Below are positions 25,233 through 33,925 of a stretch of 64,000 nt of DNA, piece by piece. The notes below the pieces were generated by a model, which ran no database searches, had not been told where the DNA came from, and worked only from the letters and a program-made list of their open reading frames with translations. Origin of the DNA: JAYKGU01 sp035285585 (lineage in GTDB: Bacteria; Cyanobacteriota; Cyanobacteriia; CAKZMO01); the NCBI GenBank assembly GCA_035285585.1, contig JAYKGU010000164.1, positions 1-64,000 on the forward strand, in the 5' to 3' direction. Made by a program: the position numbers and the translations under genes. Each line of letters opens with the position of its first letter. The first letter of the stretch is position 1.

Positions 25233-25565
25233 ATGGAGCACTACTACAACCCCGACCATCTGCCCCGGTTTGGCGACATTCGGGAGGGGAATCCTGACCT
25301 GGCGGATAAGTTCTTCGCCTACTATGGGGCAGTTTTCGAGGAAGGTGCTCTGTCGAAGCGCGAGAAAGCCCTCATCGCCCTGGCCGTCTCCCATGTGGTG
25401 CAGTGCCCCTACTGCATCGATGCCTATAGTAAGGAGTGCCTCCAGCAGGGTTCCGACCTGGAGCAGATGACCGAGGCGGTGCATGTGGCCACGGCCATTC
25501 GCGGCGGGGCGTCTCTGGTGCACGGTATCCAGATGCTGGACCATGTGCAAAAGCTGGCGATGTAG
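25233..25565 (+). CDS. Arsenosugar-associated AhpD/carboxymuconolactone-decarboxylase-like protein
   Basis: A 110-residue all-helical protein of the AhpD-like (CMD) fold: MEHYYNPDHLPRFGDIREGN, KFFAYYGAVFEEGALSKREKALIALAVSH, then the redox CPYC motif in VVQCPYCIDAYSKECLQQG and a histidine in TEAVHVATAIRGGASLVHG. The family is found beside arsS in many bacteria. It probably acts as a thiol peroxidase or reductase helper, though its exact reaction is not established. The stop is 60 bases before arsS. An upstream ATG at 25194 is open, but MEHYYNP matches the family start. Confidence 0.85.
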   Translation: MEHYYNPDHLPRFGDIREGNPDLADKFFAYYGAVFEEGALSKREKALIALAVSHVVQCPYCIDAYSKECLQQGSDLEQMTEAVHVATAIRGGASLVHGIQMLDHVQKLAM

Positions 25566-25625
25566 CCAAATCCCCAGGCCGAACAGGCCACCGAAGTTTT
25601 GAAGCGAGATTAATCAGGTACCGAG

Positions 25626-26768
25626 ATGGCACAGTCCCAAAGCGGGCAGACCCTTGAGGGGATGCTGGAAAATTTGCGTCCCGACCGTGACGGTCAGTTG
25701 GCAAATCCGACCCAGTCTTTGCAGTGGCGGCGATCGCCCCTGGCCTCCCCCCACCAGCAAATCCAAACCCTGAACAACATCGATCTGTCCACTTTGACGC
25801 AGGCGGGAGATTTTGCCAACACCCTGTCCCAACATGGCTGGCCCGAACTGCGCCCCGCCCCCCTGGAAATTTTTCAGATCAACCTGGGGAAGCTCTGCAA
25901 CATGACCTGCCGCCACTGCCATGTAGATGCCGGTCCCGATCGCCGCGAAATCATGGACCGGGAGACGGTGGACGCCTGCCTGCGGGCGCTGGACCAAACG
26001 GAGGCCCACACCGTTGACCTGACCGGGGGCGCTCCCGAACTCAACCCCCACTTCCGCGACCTGGTGGAGGAGTGCGTCCAGCGGGGCAAGCACGTCATCG
26101 ATCGCTGCAACCTCACCGTCCTGCTGCTGCCGCCTTTGTCGGATCTGCCCCAATGGCTGGCTGACCGAAACGTGGAGGTGGTCTGCTCCCTGCCTCACTA
26201 CCGCCGCCTCAACACCGACGCCCAGCGGGGCAAGGGCACGTTCGAGAAGTCCATTGAAGCCCTCCAGCGGCTAAATGCGGTAGGCTATGGCGCGGGCGAT
26301 CCGGCGCGGCGGCTGACCCTGGTATCCAATCCGGTGGGAGCCTTTCTGGCCAGCAACCAGAGCCGCTTGGAGGCAGAGTGGAAAGCGGGACTGCAGCGAA
26401 ACCACGGCGTCACCTTCGATCGCCTCATCGCCCTCAACAACATGCCCATCTCCCGCTTCTTAGAATGGTTAGTGGAGTCGGACAACCTGGAGGGCTACCT
26501 GGAGCTGCTGGTGAATTCTTTCAATCCCGCCACCGTCTCTGGCCTCATGTGCCGCAATACCCTCTCCGTCTCCTGGGACGGACGGCTGTTCGACTGCGAC
26601 TTTAACCAGATGCTGGATCTGGAAGTCCAGTCCCCCGAAAGCTCCGCCCCCCACATCCACGACTTCCACCCGGAGTGGCTGGCCCAGCGGCAGATTGTCA
26701 CCGGACGGCACTGCTTCGGCTGCACGGCGGGGGCGGGCAGTTCCTGCGGTGGGGCGATCGACGCCTAA
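25626..26768 (+). CDS. arsS: Radical SAM protein ArsS, arsenosugar biosynthesis
   Basis: A 380-residue radical S-adenosylmethionine enzyme. The cluster-binding CxxxCxxC motif is CNMTCRHC (near residues 90-97), followed by DAGPDRREIM and the glycine-rich DLTGGAPELN. The C-terminal DUF3641 part has LVSNPVGAFLA, FDRLIALNNMPISRF, SGLMCRNTLSVSWDGRLFDCDFNQ and a final CFGCTAGAGSSCGG, giving extra Cys-rich ligands. ArsS homologues add a 5'-deoxyadenosyl group to dimethylated arsenic to start arsenosugars. The methylase ArsM is not in this window. It lies immediately after the AhpD-like gene. Confidence 0.92.
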   Translation: MAQSQSGQTLEGMLENLRPDRDGQLANPTQSLQWRRSPLASPHQQIQTLNNIDLSTLTQAGDFANTLSQHGWPELRPAPLEIFQINLGKLCNMTCRHCHVDAGPDRREIMDRETVDACLRALDQTEAHTVDLTGGAPELNPHFRDLVEECVQRGKHVIDRCNLTVLLLPPLSDLPQWLADRNVEVVCSLPHYRRLNTDAQRGKGTFEKSIEALQRLNAVGYGAGDPARRLTLVSNPVGAFLASNQSRLEAEWKAGLQRNHGVTFDRLIALNNMPISRFLEWLVESDNLEGYLELLVNSFNPATVSGLMCRNTLSVSWDGRLFDCDFNQMLDLEVQSPESSAPHIHDFHPEWLAQRQIVTGRHCFGCTAGAGSSCGGAIDA

Positions 26769-26781
26769 TTGGTAACGTCCT

Positions 26782-26853
26782 GTAGGGGCGAAGCATTTCG
26801 GCAGTACGCTTGGAAACAGATCAAAACGTTATTACGAAATGCTTCGCCCTTAC
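26782..26853. repeat. GGGGCGAAGCATTTCG terminal-inverted-repeat element
   Basis: GTAGGGGCGAAGCATTTCG at 26782-26800 pairs with CGAAATGCTTCGCCCTTAC at 26835-26853, one mismatch in 19. The 34-base interior carries no gene. A compact MITE or hairpin element between arsS and the methyltransferase gene. Confidence 0.8.
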
Positions 26854-26892
26854 CGGTTGCGTCCATGACACCTGTAATCAACCACCGAAATA

Positions 26893-28362
26893 ATGTCCGA
26901 AGATACCCCAAATCCAACCCTGATATCTCCCTGGCGGCAGGGGGAACTCGTTGAGCTGACCATTGATAGCCTCAGCAACCGGGGGGACGGGGTGGGGCGC
27001 TGGCACGATTCAGATGCTGTGGGGAAAGTCGTCTTTGTGCCGGATACAGTGCCGGGCGATCGCATCCAGGCACGGCTCCTCCAGGTCAAGCCCACCTACG
27101 CCCACGGCAAGCTCCACCGGCTGCTCCAGCCCTCCCCCCACCGGGTGCGCCCTGGCTGCATTGTGGCGGACAAGTGCGGCGGCTGTCAGTGGCAGCCCGT
27201 CGCCTACGAGCAGCAGCTCATCGAAAAGCGCAACGAGGTGATCCAGGCTCTGGAGCGCATTGGCGGATTGTCCGATCCCCCTGTGGATACTGTTCTGCCA
27301 TCTGCTCCGCTGGGCTATCGCAACAAGGCAACCTATCCCCTGCGGCAGGCATCCCACCAGACTTTCCCCAATGATCCCCATCCCCCTGTGCAGGCAGGCT
27401 ATTACCAGAAGGGCAGCCATAAACTGGTGAACCTCAACCAGTGCCCCATTCAAGATCCTCGCCTGAATCCGCTACTTGCTGGGGTGAAGCCGGATATCCA
27501 GCAGCGGGGCTGGTCGATTTACGATGAGCGCACCCACCAGGGGCAGCTACGCCACCTATCTCTACGGATTGGTCGTCGCACAGGCGAGATCTTGCTGACG
27601 CTGGTATCCCGTGATGCTGATTTACCGGAGCTGGAGGAGCAGGCGAAGATTTGGAGCGATCGCCACCCCAACCTCGTCGGCGTGCTGCTCAACCTCAACC
27701 CCCATCGCGGCAACGCCATCTTTGGGAACGAAACCCGCCTGATCACGGGACGCCCCTACCTGCGGGAGCGCTTTGCCGGTCTGGACTTCCACATCTCGGC
27801 CACCACGTTCTTTCAGGTGAACACCGAGCAGGCGGAGGCACTGTTGGACGTGATCCTCGACGAACTCAACCTCCAGGGCCACGAGCTGCTGCTGGATGTC
27901 TACTGCGGCATCGGCACCCTCACCCTGCCCCTGGCCCAGCGGGTACGGCAGGTAGTCGGCATCGAGTCGCGGCCGGAATCAGTGGAGCAGGCGCAGCAAA
28001 ACGCCGCCCTGAATGGTATTAAAAACGTCAGCTTTCAGGTTGGGACTGCTGAAGAGGTCTTACCCCAGGTTTCCCAGCTTCACCCAGAGGCAGCCCAGCC
28101 TGATGTGGTGCTGCTCGACCCGCCGCGGAAAGGGTGCGATCGCACCGTCATCGAAGCCCTGCGCACCCTGGCACCGGAGCGCATTGTCTACGTGAGCTGC
28201 AACCCCGCCACCCTGGCTCGCGATCTGAACCTGCTATGGGCCGATCATCTTTATGAGCTGACCCGGGTACAGCCTGCGGATTTCTTTCCGCAAACCGCCC
28301 ACGTGGAATGCGCCGCTTTTCTCCAGCGCACTCGTGCCGCCGAAGACTGTTTTCGCCAGTGA
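26893..28362 (+). CDS. rlmD: 23S rRNA (uracil-5-)-methyltransferase RumA/RlmD type
   Basis: A 489-residue SAM-dependent RNA methyltransferase of the TrmA/RumA family. It has an N-terminal TRAM domain (residues 15-80, VELTIDSLSNRGDGVGRW) and the Fe-S cysteines GCIVADKCGGCQW. Its SAM-binding core is LLLDVYCGIGTLTLPLA, with DPPRKGCDRTVIEAL and the catalytic cysteine in VYVSCNPATLARDL. It methylates C5 of a uridine in 23S rRNA, U1939 for RlmD in E. coli; which position is modified here cannot be told. A weak hairpin (GCAGGCAAGATGCCTGC) just after the stop may end the transcript, with the converging DUF2511 gene beyond. Confidence 0.88.
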   Translation: MSEDTPNPTLISPWRQGELVELTIDSLSNRGDGVGRWHDSDAVGKVVFVPDTVPGDRIQARLLQVKPTYAHGKLHRLLQPSPHRVRPGCIVADKCGGCQWQPVAYEQQLIEKRNEVIQALERIGGLSDPPVDTVLPSAPLGYRNKATYPLRQASHQTFPNDPHPPVQAGYYQKGSHKLVNLNQCPIQDPRLNPLLAGVKPDIQQRGWSIYDERTHQGQLRHLSLRIGRRTGEILLTLVSRDADLPELEEQAKIWSDRHPNLVGVLLNLNPHRGNAIFGNETRLITGRPYLRERFAGLDFHISATTFFQVNTEQAEALLDVILDELNLQGHELLLDVYCGIGTLTLPLAQRVRQVVGIESRPESVEQAQQNAALNGIKNVSFQVGTAEEVLPQVSQLHPEAAQPDVVLLDPPRKGCDRTVIEALRTLAPERIVYVSCNPATLARDLNLLWADHLYELTRVQPADFFPQTAHVECAAFLQRTRAAEDCFRQ

Positions 28363-28412
28363 CCGTCCTCCCGTCGCGCAGGCAAGATGCCTGCAAAATT
28401 TAGTATCCCGCC

Positions 28413-29105
28413 CTACTCCTGACAAAGGGCTTCCCCCCGCATCGTCACCCAGTTGACGGGGGCTTTCTCGCCGCTGTCGGGCTGGTCGCGCCAAATCTCG
28501 GTCATGTCATGCCAATTCAGCTCTTCGGCGCGGGCCTGGGCAGGGCTGTTGACGGCAAACACCTGCCCCCCACTGTGAAGCGTTACCAGGGGAACGGTAT
28601 AGTCTCCGGCGACAACTTCCTCGCAGCGCACTTCCCCATCCACCACGAAGGGCCAGCCCTCGCCAAAATCCACCTGGGTGAGCACCCCATCCTCCAGGGA
28701 TCGCTCTGGGATCGCCTGATCCCCGGCTTTTGTCTGGGCATAGGCGAAGTTTTGGGGATAGGTTTCGGTTGCTCGCTGCTGAGCCGTCTCATAGCGGGGG
28801 TGGGATGGCGGTACCGCCTGCATTAGCTCGATGGCGTGTTTCCACTGAATGGCCACCGCCTGCCAGTCGGCCTCGGTTTGCGCCTTCTGGGTCATTTCCG
28901 CCGCCGCCATTGCCGTATTTACCGCGTCTCGAAATGGATCAAATTGGAGGGGGGCTGCCTCTGAGTTGCCAGCCGTCTGGGATCCAATGACATCGACGCT
29001 GGAGGTCGCGTCGGGGAGGATGGTACCGCAGCTTCCTAATAGAATTCCAACAATGAACAGTGAGTGAAGGGGACGTAAAAGCTGTCGATTAAGTTCCCAG
29101 GCCAT
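28413..29105 (-). CDS. Lipoprotein with C-terminal DUF2511-like domain
   Basis: A 230-residue protein with a lipobox GILLGSC (cysteine near residue 26). The middle part is helical (MAAAEMTQKAQTEADWQAVA) and seems a TPR-like helical pair. The C-terminus has LTQVDFGEGWPFVVDGEVRCEE, LVTLHSGGQVFAVNSPAQARAEEL and the closing W-R-D...CQ, matching the DUF2511 (YebY-like) family. Predicted to be anchored in a membrane and face the periplasm; the role is unknown. It converges with the methyltransferase gene. Confidence 0.75.
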   Translation of the reverse strand: MAWELNRQLLRPLHSLFIVGILLGSCGTILPDATSSVDVIGSQTAGNSEAAPLQFDPFRDAVNTAMAAAEMTQKAQTEADWQAVAIQWKHAIELMQAVPPSHPRYETAQQRATETYPQNFAYAQTKAGDQAIPERSLEDGVLTQVDFGEGWPFVVDGEVRCEEVVAGDYTVPLVTLHSGGQVFAVNSPAQARAEELNWHDMTEIWRDQPDSGEKAPVNWVTMRGEALCQE

Positions 29106-29585
29106 GATAGTCCTCGTTCATCCGGGGGAATGCTGATCGTAGTTCTCTGGATAAGTTTGTAAGGATTCAAACTTATCCTAATCCAGCTTAAGACCGTATG
29201 AGTTTGGGGTGCATGAATTTTGTATGGAGAGACGGGATGTGCGATCGCAACGGGTTTACTCCTAGGTCGTTCTATAAAAAGTTGATGTGGCCCGATAACA
29301 AGCTGATAAAAGCTTCATAATGCCGGAGTTTGGGGTGCAAGTTAGAAAATTGGCAGGTCGCTAAAGCAGGCCTAAAAGGTTTTGAATCACCGGGGTTAGT
29401 GATGCCAATCACAGAATTGGCATCAGGAACTTCACGGAATTAATTCCACTCATTAATGATGGAGTTAACAAACTCTTGAATGGCTTTAGTAAACCCTTAT
29501 AAAGGTACGTGAAAATAACATATCAGCACCGCTAAGCACCTTATTAATTTCATGTTGATGCCATTCTGCCCCAATCGCTATCGCT
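29106..29585. other. AT-richer intergenic region
   Basis: About 480 bases between a minus-strand lipoprotein gene and a small plus-strand frame. Locally AT-rich, with TTCATAATGCC, TTATTAATTTCATG and similar boxes. No repeat family, RNA motif or terminator is clear. It must carry promoters for both sides. Confidence 0.4.
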
Positions 29586-29804
29586 ATGCTAATTACCAAA
29601 AAAACCTTGAAAACTGGTCATCCGTCGAAGCTCTGCCTGGTGATTCCCCTGGGCAATGGAGCGAAGGTTCAGTATCCGGTTGAGAGTCGTGCTCAGGCGA
29701 TCGCCCTTTATCAAGACTATATTCAGCAGAATTCTTCCCTCGATCTTTCCTGCAATGAGCCGCTGCCATTGGTCGGTTCCGCCTTCGCTCTGCAGACGCC
29801 GTAG
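29586..29804 (+). CDS. Possible small protein, unrecognised
   Basis: A 72-codon frame with normal cyanobacterial codon use: MLITKKTLKTGHPSKLCLVI, then KVQYPVESRAQAIALYQDYIQQ, which looks like a beta-hairpin plus helix, and a C-terminus in CTGCAGACGCCGTAG repeat-like sequence. No clear ribosome-binding site is present (only CGCTATCGCT before the ATG). It could be real or a remnant. Confidence 0.4.
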   Translation: MLITKKTLKTGHPSKLCLVIPLGNGAKVQYPVESRAQAIALYQDYIQQNSSLDLSCNEPLPLVGSAFALQTP

Positions 29805-29975
29805 GGTACCCTAAGTTCCCTGGGGAATATTCAAAATAATGAAAAATTGAGATTTTATCCTGGCTTCAGCAAGCTTTCAAAAGTTTTTCCAATTCCTTCA
29901 AGAAAACCCATGGCCGCGTTTGTATCTTCGTAGTAGAACTCTCGCGATATTGCGTTTATTAGTGAGGCGAATTCC

Positions 29976-30287
29976 ATGCAAACCTCTCTGACCAAGCCTC
30001 TGGTAACGGCTGCTAAGCAAAGATGCCAATTCGAGCCGCTTAAGCCCATTCGCCAATGGTTAGACAATATTGAAATTCGCAGTCCCCGCACGGCACGCCT
30101 GATCTCGACGGTCATTCCCGCCCAGTGCCCCTTTGAGCGCGATATCACCCTCTTCGGCCACGTCATCGCCCATATCCCGCCTCTGTGCAAGCTAAACCCC
30201 CTGTATGACCAATTTGTTGGTCTGCGGTTCCGCTCCCTGTGCTTCCTGGTGGATGAATGTGGCGAAGACATTCAGTCTTACTGCTAA
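29976..30287 (+). CDS. Mo-dependent nitrogenase C-terminal-like (Mo-nitro_C) small protein
   Basis: A 103-residue protein: LEPLKPIRQWLDNIEI-like helix, then the family core CPFERDITLFGHVIAHIPPL, CKLNPLYDQFVGLRFRSL and the end CFLVDECGEDIQSYC. The name comes from a short C-terminal similarity; these small cyanobacterial proteins occur in non-fixing strains and no nif gene is in the window. Four cysteines at positions fitting a metal site are present. A possible GAGGCG box lies upstream of the ATG. Confidence 0.8.
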   Translation: MQTSLTKPLVTAAKQRCQFEPLKPIRQWLDNIEIRSPRTARLISTVIPAQCPFERDITLFGHVIAHIPPLCKLNPLYDQFVGLRFRSLCFLVDECGEDIQSYC

Positions 30288-30377
30288 GCAGGTAGCCAAA
30301 AACAAATGACGCTCTGGTGGGTGCGTACCCCCCTGGTTGACTGACAAAACTCTTGAAACCCTCATTCTGTCGTAGTC

Positions 30378-30480
30378 GTAGGATGGGTTAGCGCTAGCGT
30401 AACCCATCACAACCTTTGACGCTGTTGGGTTATTGCCTACAGCAAGGCTATGCCAATGCTGCACTCAACACCAACCTACA
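30378..30480. repeat. GTAGGATGGGTTA palindromic dispersed repeat
   Basis: GATGGGTTA (30382-30390) and TAACCCATC (30400-30408) form a 9-bp stem with GCGCTAGCG as loop. The element continues to CAACCTACA, the inverse of its GTAGGATGGG start. Such GTAGGATGGGTTA...CCTAC elements are widespread in bacterial and cyanobacterial genomes. It sits between the converging Mo-nitro_C gene and pheS. Confidence 0.7.
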
Positions 30481-30487
30481 TTAACCA

Positions 30488-31504
30488 TCAAAACTGCCGG
30501 AGGAACCGCAGATCGCTGTTGTAAAGGCGGCGAATGTCGTCAAGCTGGTGCAGCACCATGGCAAACCGCTCCACCCCAAACCCGGCGGCAAACCCGGTAT
30601 AGACTTCCGCATCATATCCCACCGCCTTAAGCACGTTGGGATCAACCATGCCACAGCCCAGCACTTCGAGCCACTGGCCGCGCCACTGCACATCCACCTC
30701 CGCCGATGGTTCTGTAAACGGGAAGAAGCTGGGGCGAAAACGAATCGGCAGGTCGCCGAACATTTTCTTCAAAAAGACCTTGACCGTGCCACGCAAATCG
30801 GTGAAGGTTAGCCCCCGATCCACCGCTAAAATTTCGAGCTGGTGGAAGACCGCAGAGTGGGTCGCATCCACCGTATCGCGCCGATAGACCCGACCTGGGG
30901 CGGCCACCCGGATGGGGGGCTGGTGCGTTTCCATGTAGCGAATTTGAATGGAGGAGGTGTGAGTGCGCAGCAACATCCCCCCCGGCAGGTAGAAGGTATC
31001 CTGCATATCGCGGGCGGGGTGGTCGGCGGGGGTATTGAGAGCTTCGAAGTTGTAGTAATCGCTTTCGATCTCCGGCCCCTGGGCGACGGTGTAGCCCAGC
31101 CCCACAAAAACGTCGAGGGCGCGATCGACGGTGCTGGTGAGGGGATGGCTACGTCCCTGGGGCGTGTACACCCCCGGCATGGTCACATCAATAGCTTCTG
31201 CTGTAAGCTGAGCCTCAATTTGAGCCGCCGTTAGGGCCTGGCGCTTCGTCTCAAGATCGTCTTGGATGGCAGTTTTGACCTGGTTAGCCAGGGCACCAAT
31301 TTGGGGTCGCTGGTCAGGGGGCAGCTTGCCCATTGCCCCCAACACCTGTGATAGCTGCCCCTTCTTACCGAAATACTGAATTCGCAGATCTTCCAGGGTG
31401 TCGAGGGTGGTGGTGGTGGCGATCGCCTCCTGGGCTTCCTGCTGAAGCGTCACCAACCGAGATTCCAGGTCGCTTAACGGGCTAGCCATGCTCTTCTGTG
31501 CCAT
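30488..31504 (-). CDS. pheS: Phenylalanyl-tRNA synthetase alpha subunit
   Basis: The class II catalytic subunit that, with PheT, charges tRNA-Phe. The 338-residue length is normal. The N-terminal coiled coil (VTLQQEAQEAIATTTTLDTL, IQYFGKKGQLSQVLGAMG) is followed by PLTSTVDRALDVFVGLGY, the motif 2 HTSSIQIRYM and VYRRDTVDATHSAVFHQLE, FRPSFFPFTEPSAEV, and motif 3 GFGVERFAMVLHQLDDIRRLY. The start is an ATG; an internal MASPLSD is an alternative. No pheT is adjacent, as is usual in cyanobacteria. Confidence 0.97.
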   Translation of the reverse strand: MAQKSMASPLSDLESRLVTLQQEAQEAIATTTTLDTLEDLRIQYFGKKGQLSQVLGAMGKLPPDQRPQIGALANQVKTAIQDDLETKRQALTAAQIEAQLTAEAIDVTMPGVYTPQGRSHPLTSTVDRALDVFVGLGYTVAQGPEIESDYYNFEALNTPADHPARDMQDTFYLPGGMLLRTHTSSIQIRYMETHQPPIRVAAPGRVYRRDTVDATHSAVFHQLEILAVDRGLTFTDLRGTVKVFLKKMFGDLPIRFRPSFFPFTEPSAEVDVQWRGQWLEVLGCGMVDPNVLKAVGYDAEVYTGFAAGFGVERFAMVLHQLDDIRRLYNSDLRFLRQF

Positions 31505-31584
31505 TGCATCGGTATCAGTCTATCCTGATTTTAGGTTGATTTCCGACCGAACCGCCCCATCCATCATTACTGTGAAACGTCACG

Positions 31585-32442
31585 ATGAAACTTCTTGTTA
31601 GCAATGACGATGGCATTTTCGCCCTCGGCATCCGCACCCTAGCCAATACCCTGGCGGCAGCAGGGCACGATGTCACCGTAGTCTGCCCCGACCGGGAGCG
31701 CTCCGCCACTGGGCATGGCCTTACCCTTCACAAGCCGATTCGGGCCGATCAGGTTGATGCCATTTTTGCTCCTGAAGTAAACGCCTGGGCCTGCTCCGGA
31801 ACGCCGTCTGACTGTATTAAGCTGGCCTTGGGGGCGCTGCTGGACACTCCGCCTGACCTGGTGCTCTCTGGAATTAACCATGGCCCCAATCTGGGTACGG
31901 ACGTTCTATACTCGGGGACGGTTTCCGCAGCTATGGAAGGCGTAATTGAAAATATCCCAGGTATCGCCTTCAGCCTCGCTGGCTTTTCTTCCCGGCAGTT
32001 TCAGGTGGCAGCTAATTTTGCCCGAACCCTCCTCGAACACCTGCAAAACAGCCCCCTCAAGCAGGCCATGCTGCTCAACGTCAATATTCCCGATGTGGCG
32101 CATCATGAAATTGCGGGCGTCGCCCTCACCCGCCAGGGGATACGGCGGTATGTCGATTTATTCGAGAAGCGCATTGACCCACGCGGCAAAACCTATTATT
32201 GGCTGGCGGGAGAGCTGCTAGAAGAAGTGGGTGACGAGGATGTAGAGCATCTACCTGGATTTTCTGACTTTGGCAAAGATTTAGAATGGTTTCACAGCAT
32301 CAAAACCGATGTGGAAGCCATCCGGCTCAATTACATTACAGTAACGCCCCTGCAGTACAACTTAACCTGTCTGACAGGGCTGTTAAGCTTGCAAAACTGG
32401 ACTGCTAATGGCTTTACTTTTGACAGCGGATGTCATAATTGA
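31585..32442 (+). CDS. surE: 5'/3'-nucleotidase SurE
   Basis: A metal-dependent nucleotidase acting on nucleoside monophosphates. The 285 residues include the metal site SNDDG (residues 6-10), CPDRERSATGHGLTLHKPIR, SGTPSDCIKLAL, LVLSGINHGPNLGTDVLYSGTV and the closing ITVTPLQYNLT. The normal family ends soon after that motif; here about 20 further residues (SLQNWTANGFTFDSGCHN) extend it. Divergent from pheS with an 80-base promoter region between them. Confidence 0.95.
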   Translation: MKLLVSNDDGIFALGIRTLANTLAAAGHDVTVVCPDRERSATGHGLTLHKPIRADQVDAIFAPEVNAWACSGTPSDCIKLALGALLDTPPDLVLSGINHGPNLGTDVLYSGTVSAAMEGVIENIPGIAFSLAGFSSRQFQVAANFARTLLEHLQNSPLKQAMLLNVNIPDVAHHEIAGVALTRQGIRRYVDLFEKRIDPRGKTYYWLAGELLEEVGDEDVEHLPGFSDFGKDLEWFHSIKTDVEAIRLNYITVTPLQYNLTCLTGLLSLQNWTANGFTFDSGCHN

Positions 32443-32486
32443 ATATCAGTTATGGCGTTACGCTTTCGCGTTAGGACATTCAAGAG

Positions 32487-32519
32487 GTGTGGAACCCCCG
32501 CGACGCGGGGGTTCCACAC
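32487..32519. terminator. Perfect 16-bp inverted repeat downstream of surE
   Basis: GTGTGGAACCCCCGCG, one base, then CGCGGGGGTTCCACAC. This would form a very stable hairpin 45 bases after the surE stop, but without a T-run. It may stop transcription, block exonucleases, or be a repeat element. Confidence 0.6.
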
Positions 32520-32904
32520 TCAAACCTTAGCCCGTAGGGCCATAGATCGTATTGACGGAGTGTCAGGGGTGTGTTTCTTTCCCAAGACGGCATTCGGGGT
32601 CGAGGGCTGAAGCTTCCCTAAGAGGTGTTAGGCTTGTCTTGCAAGTTGTGCTCGGGTGCAGTTAAAACCGCTTTATTACATGCGTTGGCGTAAGCCAGAT
32701 CTGAACCGCCCCTTGGAAAGACAGGGCAGAGTTGCGTAGATTAGAGTAAGTTCCTCCGTCTGCTGTAGACTTGCTCAAAAAATCTGAAAATCGTCAGTCG
32801 TGGGAAAATCTCTTGAATTTGAGTTAACTCAGGTTAAGGGTAGGGCATCCTAGGTTAAGTTAGAAGGCACGTCTGGAACTCAGTGGAGTCTGGCAGTATT
32901 GCTC
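32520..32904. other. Intergenic region, no gene seen
   Basis: The rest of the 462-base spacer between surE and the MBL-fold gene. It is less GC-rich than coding DNA. I see no repeat family or RNA motif. Promoter elements for the next gene presumably lie near 32820-32890. Confidence 0.4.
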
Positions 32905-33792
32905 ATGTCTGATCTAATGGACCAGTTTAAGATCCGCTTTTGGGGAGTACGAGGGAGTATTGCCTGTCCTGGCGAAAAGACGGTCAGGTATGGCGGCAAT
33001 ACCTCCTGTGTCGAAATGCTGGTGGGAAAACATCGCCTCATTTTCGACGGTGGCACTGGTTTACGGGGTCTGGGACAGGCACTGCTAAGAGAAATGCCGC
33101 TGCAGGCCAGTATGTTCTTCACCCACTCCCACTGGGATCACATCCAGGGCTTCCCCTTCTTCGTTCCTGCCTTCGTCCCTGGAAATCAATTCGACATCTA
33201 CGGGGCGATCGCCCCAAACGGCTCTACTATCGAGCAGCGACTCAACGACCAGATGCTCCACCCAAACTTTCCCGTGCCGCTGCAGATTATGGGCGCTGAG
33301 CTGAACTTTTACGACCTGGGGATTGGCGAATCCATTTACATTGACGACATCTGCATCGAAAATGCCCTGCTCAACCATCCTGGTGAGGCTATTGGCTATC
33401 GGGTCATCTGGCGAAACTGTGTTGCGGCTTACGTGACCGATACGGAGCATTTCCCAGATCGTCTAGATGAAAATGTCCTGCAGTTGGCCCAGGATGCCGA
33501 CGTGTTTATCTACGATGCCACCTACACCGATGAAGAGTACCACTCTAAAGCATCTAGTAAGGTAGGTTGGGGCCATTCTACGTGGCAGGAGGCGGTCAAA
33601 GTGGCAAGGGCGGCCAACGTTAAGAGGCTGGTTATCTTTCACCACGACCCGCTCCATAGCGATGACTTTATGGACGATATCAAAACCAAAACGGCCCAGG
33701 CATTTCCCAACAGCGTGGTTGCCTGGGAAGGGTTGGAGATTGACCTGGGGGTTTCGCCCCTCGTCTCCAAGGCGGCATCTGCGCCATACTGA
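32905..33792 (+). CDS. MBL-fold metallohydrolase (phosphodiesterase-like)
   Basis: A 295-residue metallo-beta-lactamase-fold protein with the metal motif FFTHSHWDHIQGFPFF (HxHxDH), further ligands in YVTDTEH and GHSTWQEAVKVARAA, and the terminal histidine in LVIFHHDPLHSDD. The fold serves hydrolases of phosphodiesters, RNA and thioesters. Sequence features (RFWGVRGSIACPGEKTVRYGGNT) are those of the large cAMP-phosphodiesterase-like/RNase Z-like subgroup; the substrate is unknown. ATG chosen two codons after a TTG. Confidence 0.9.
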   Translation: MSDLMDQFKIRFWGVRGSIACPGEKTVRYGGNTSCVEMLVGKHRLIFDGGTGLRGLGQALLREMPLQASMFFTHSHWDHIQGFPFFVPAFVPGNQFDIYGAIAPNGSTIEQRLNDQMLHPNFPVPLQIMGAELNFYDLGIGESIYIDDICIENALLNHPGEAIGYRVIWRNCVAAYVTDTEHFPDRLDENVLQLAQDADVFIYDATYTDEEYHSKASSKVGWGHSTWQEAVKVARAANVKRLVIFHHDPLHSDDFMDDIKTKTAQAFPNSVVAWEGLEIDLGVSPLVSKAASAPY

Positions 33793-33925
33793 TGCGCTAT
33801 ACGGATGTGCCATACTAATGCGCCATCCGGATGAATTTTCAGCCAGCAAGGGGCCAGCGGTTAGGTCTGATCCTGACCAAAATTTTTGCAGCGCCCTCTC
33901 ACCAATATGTGTCAGAATGTAAAGC

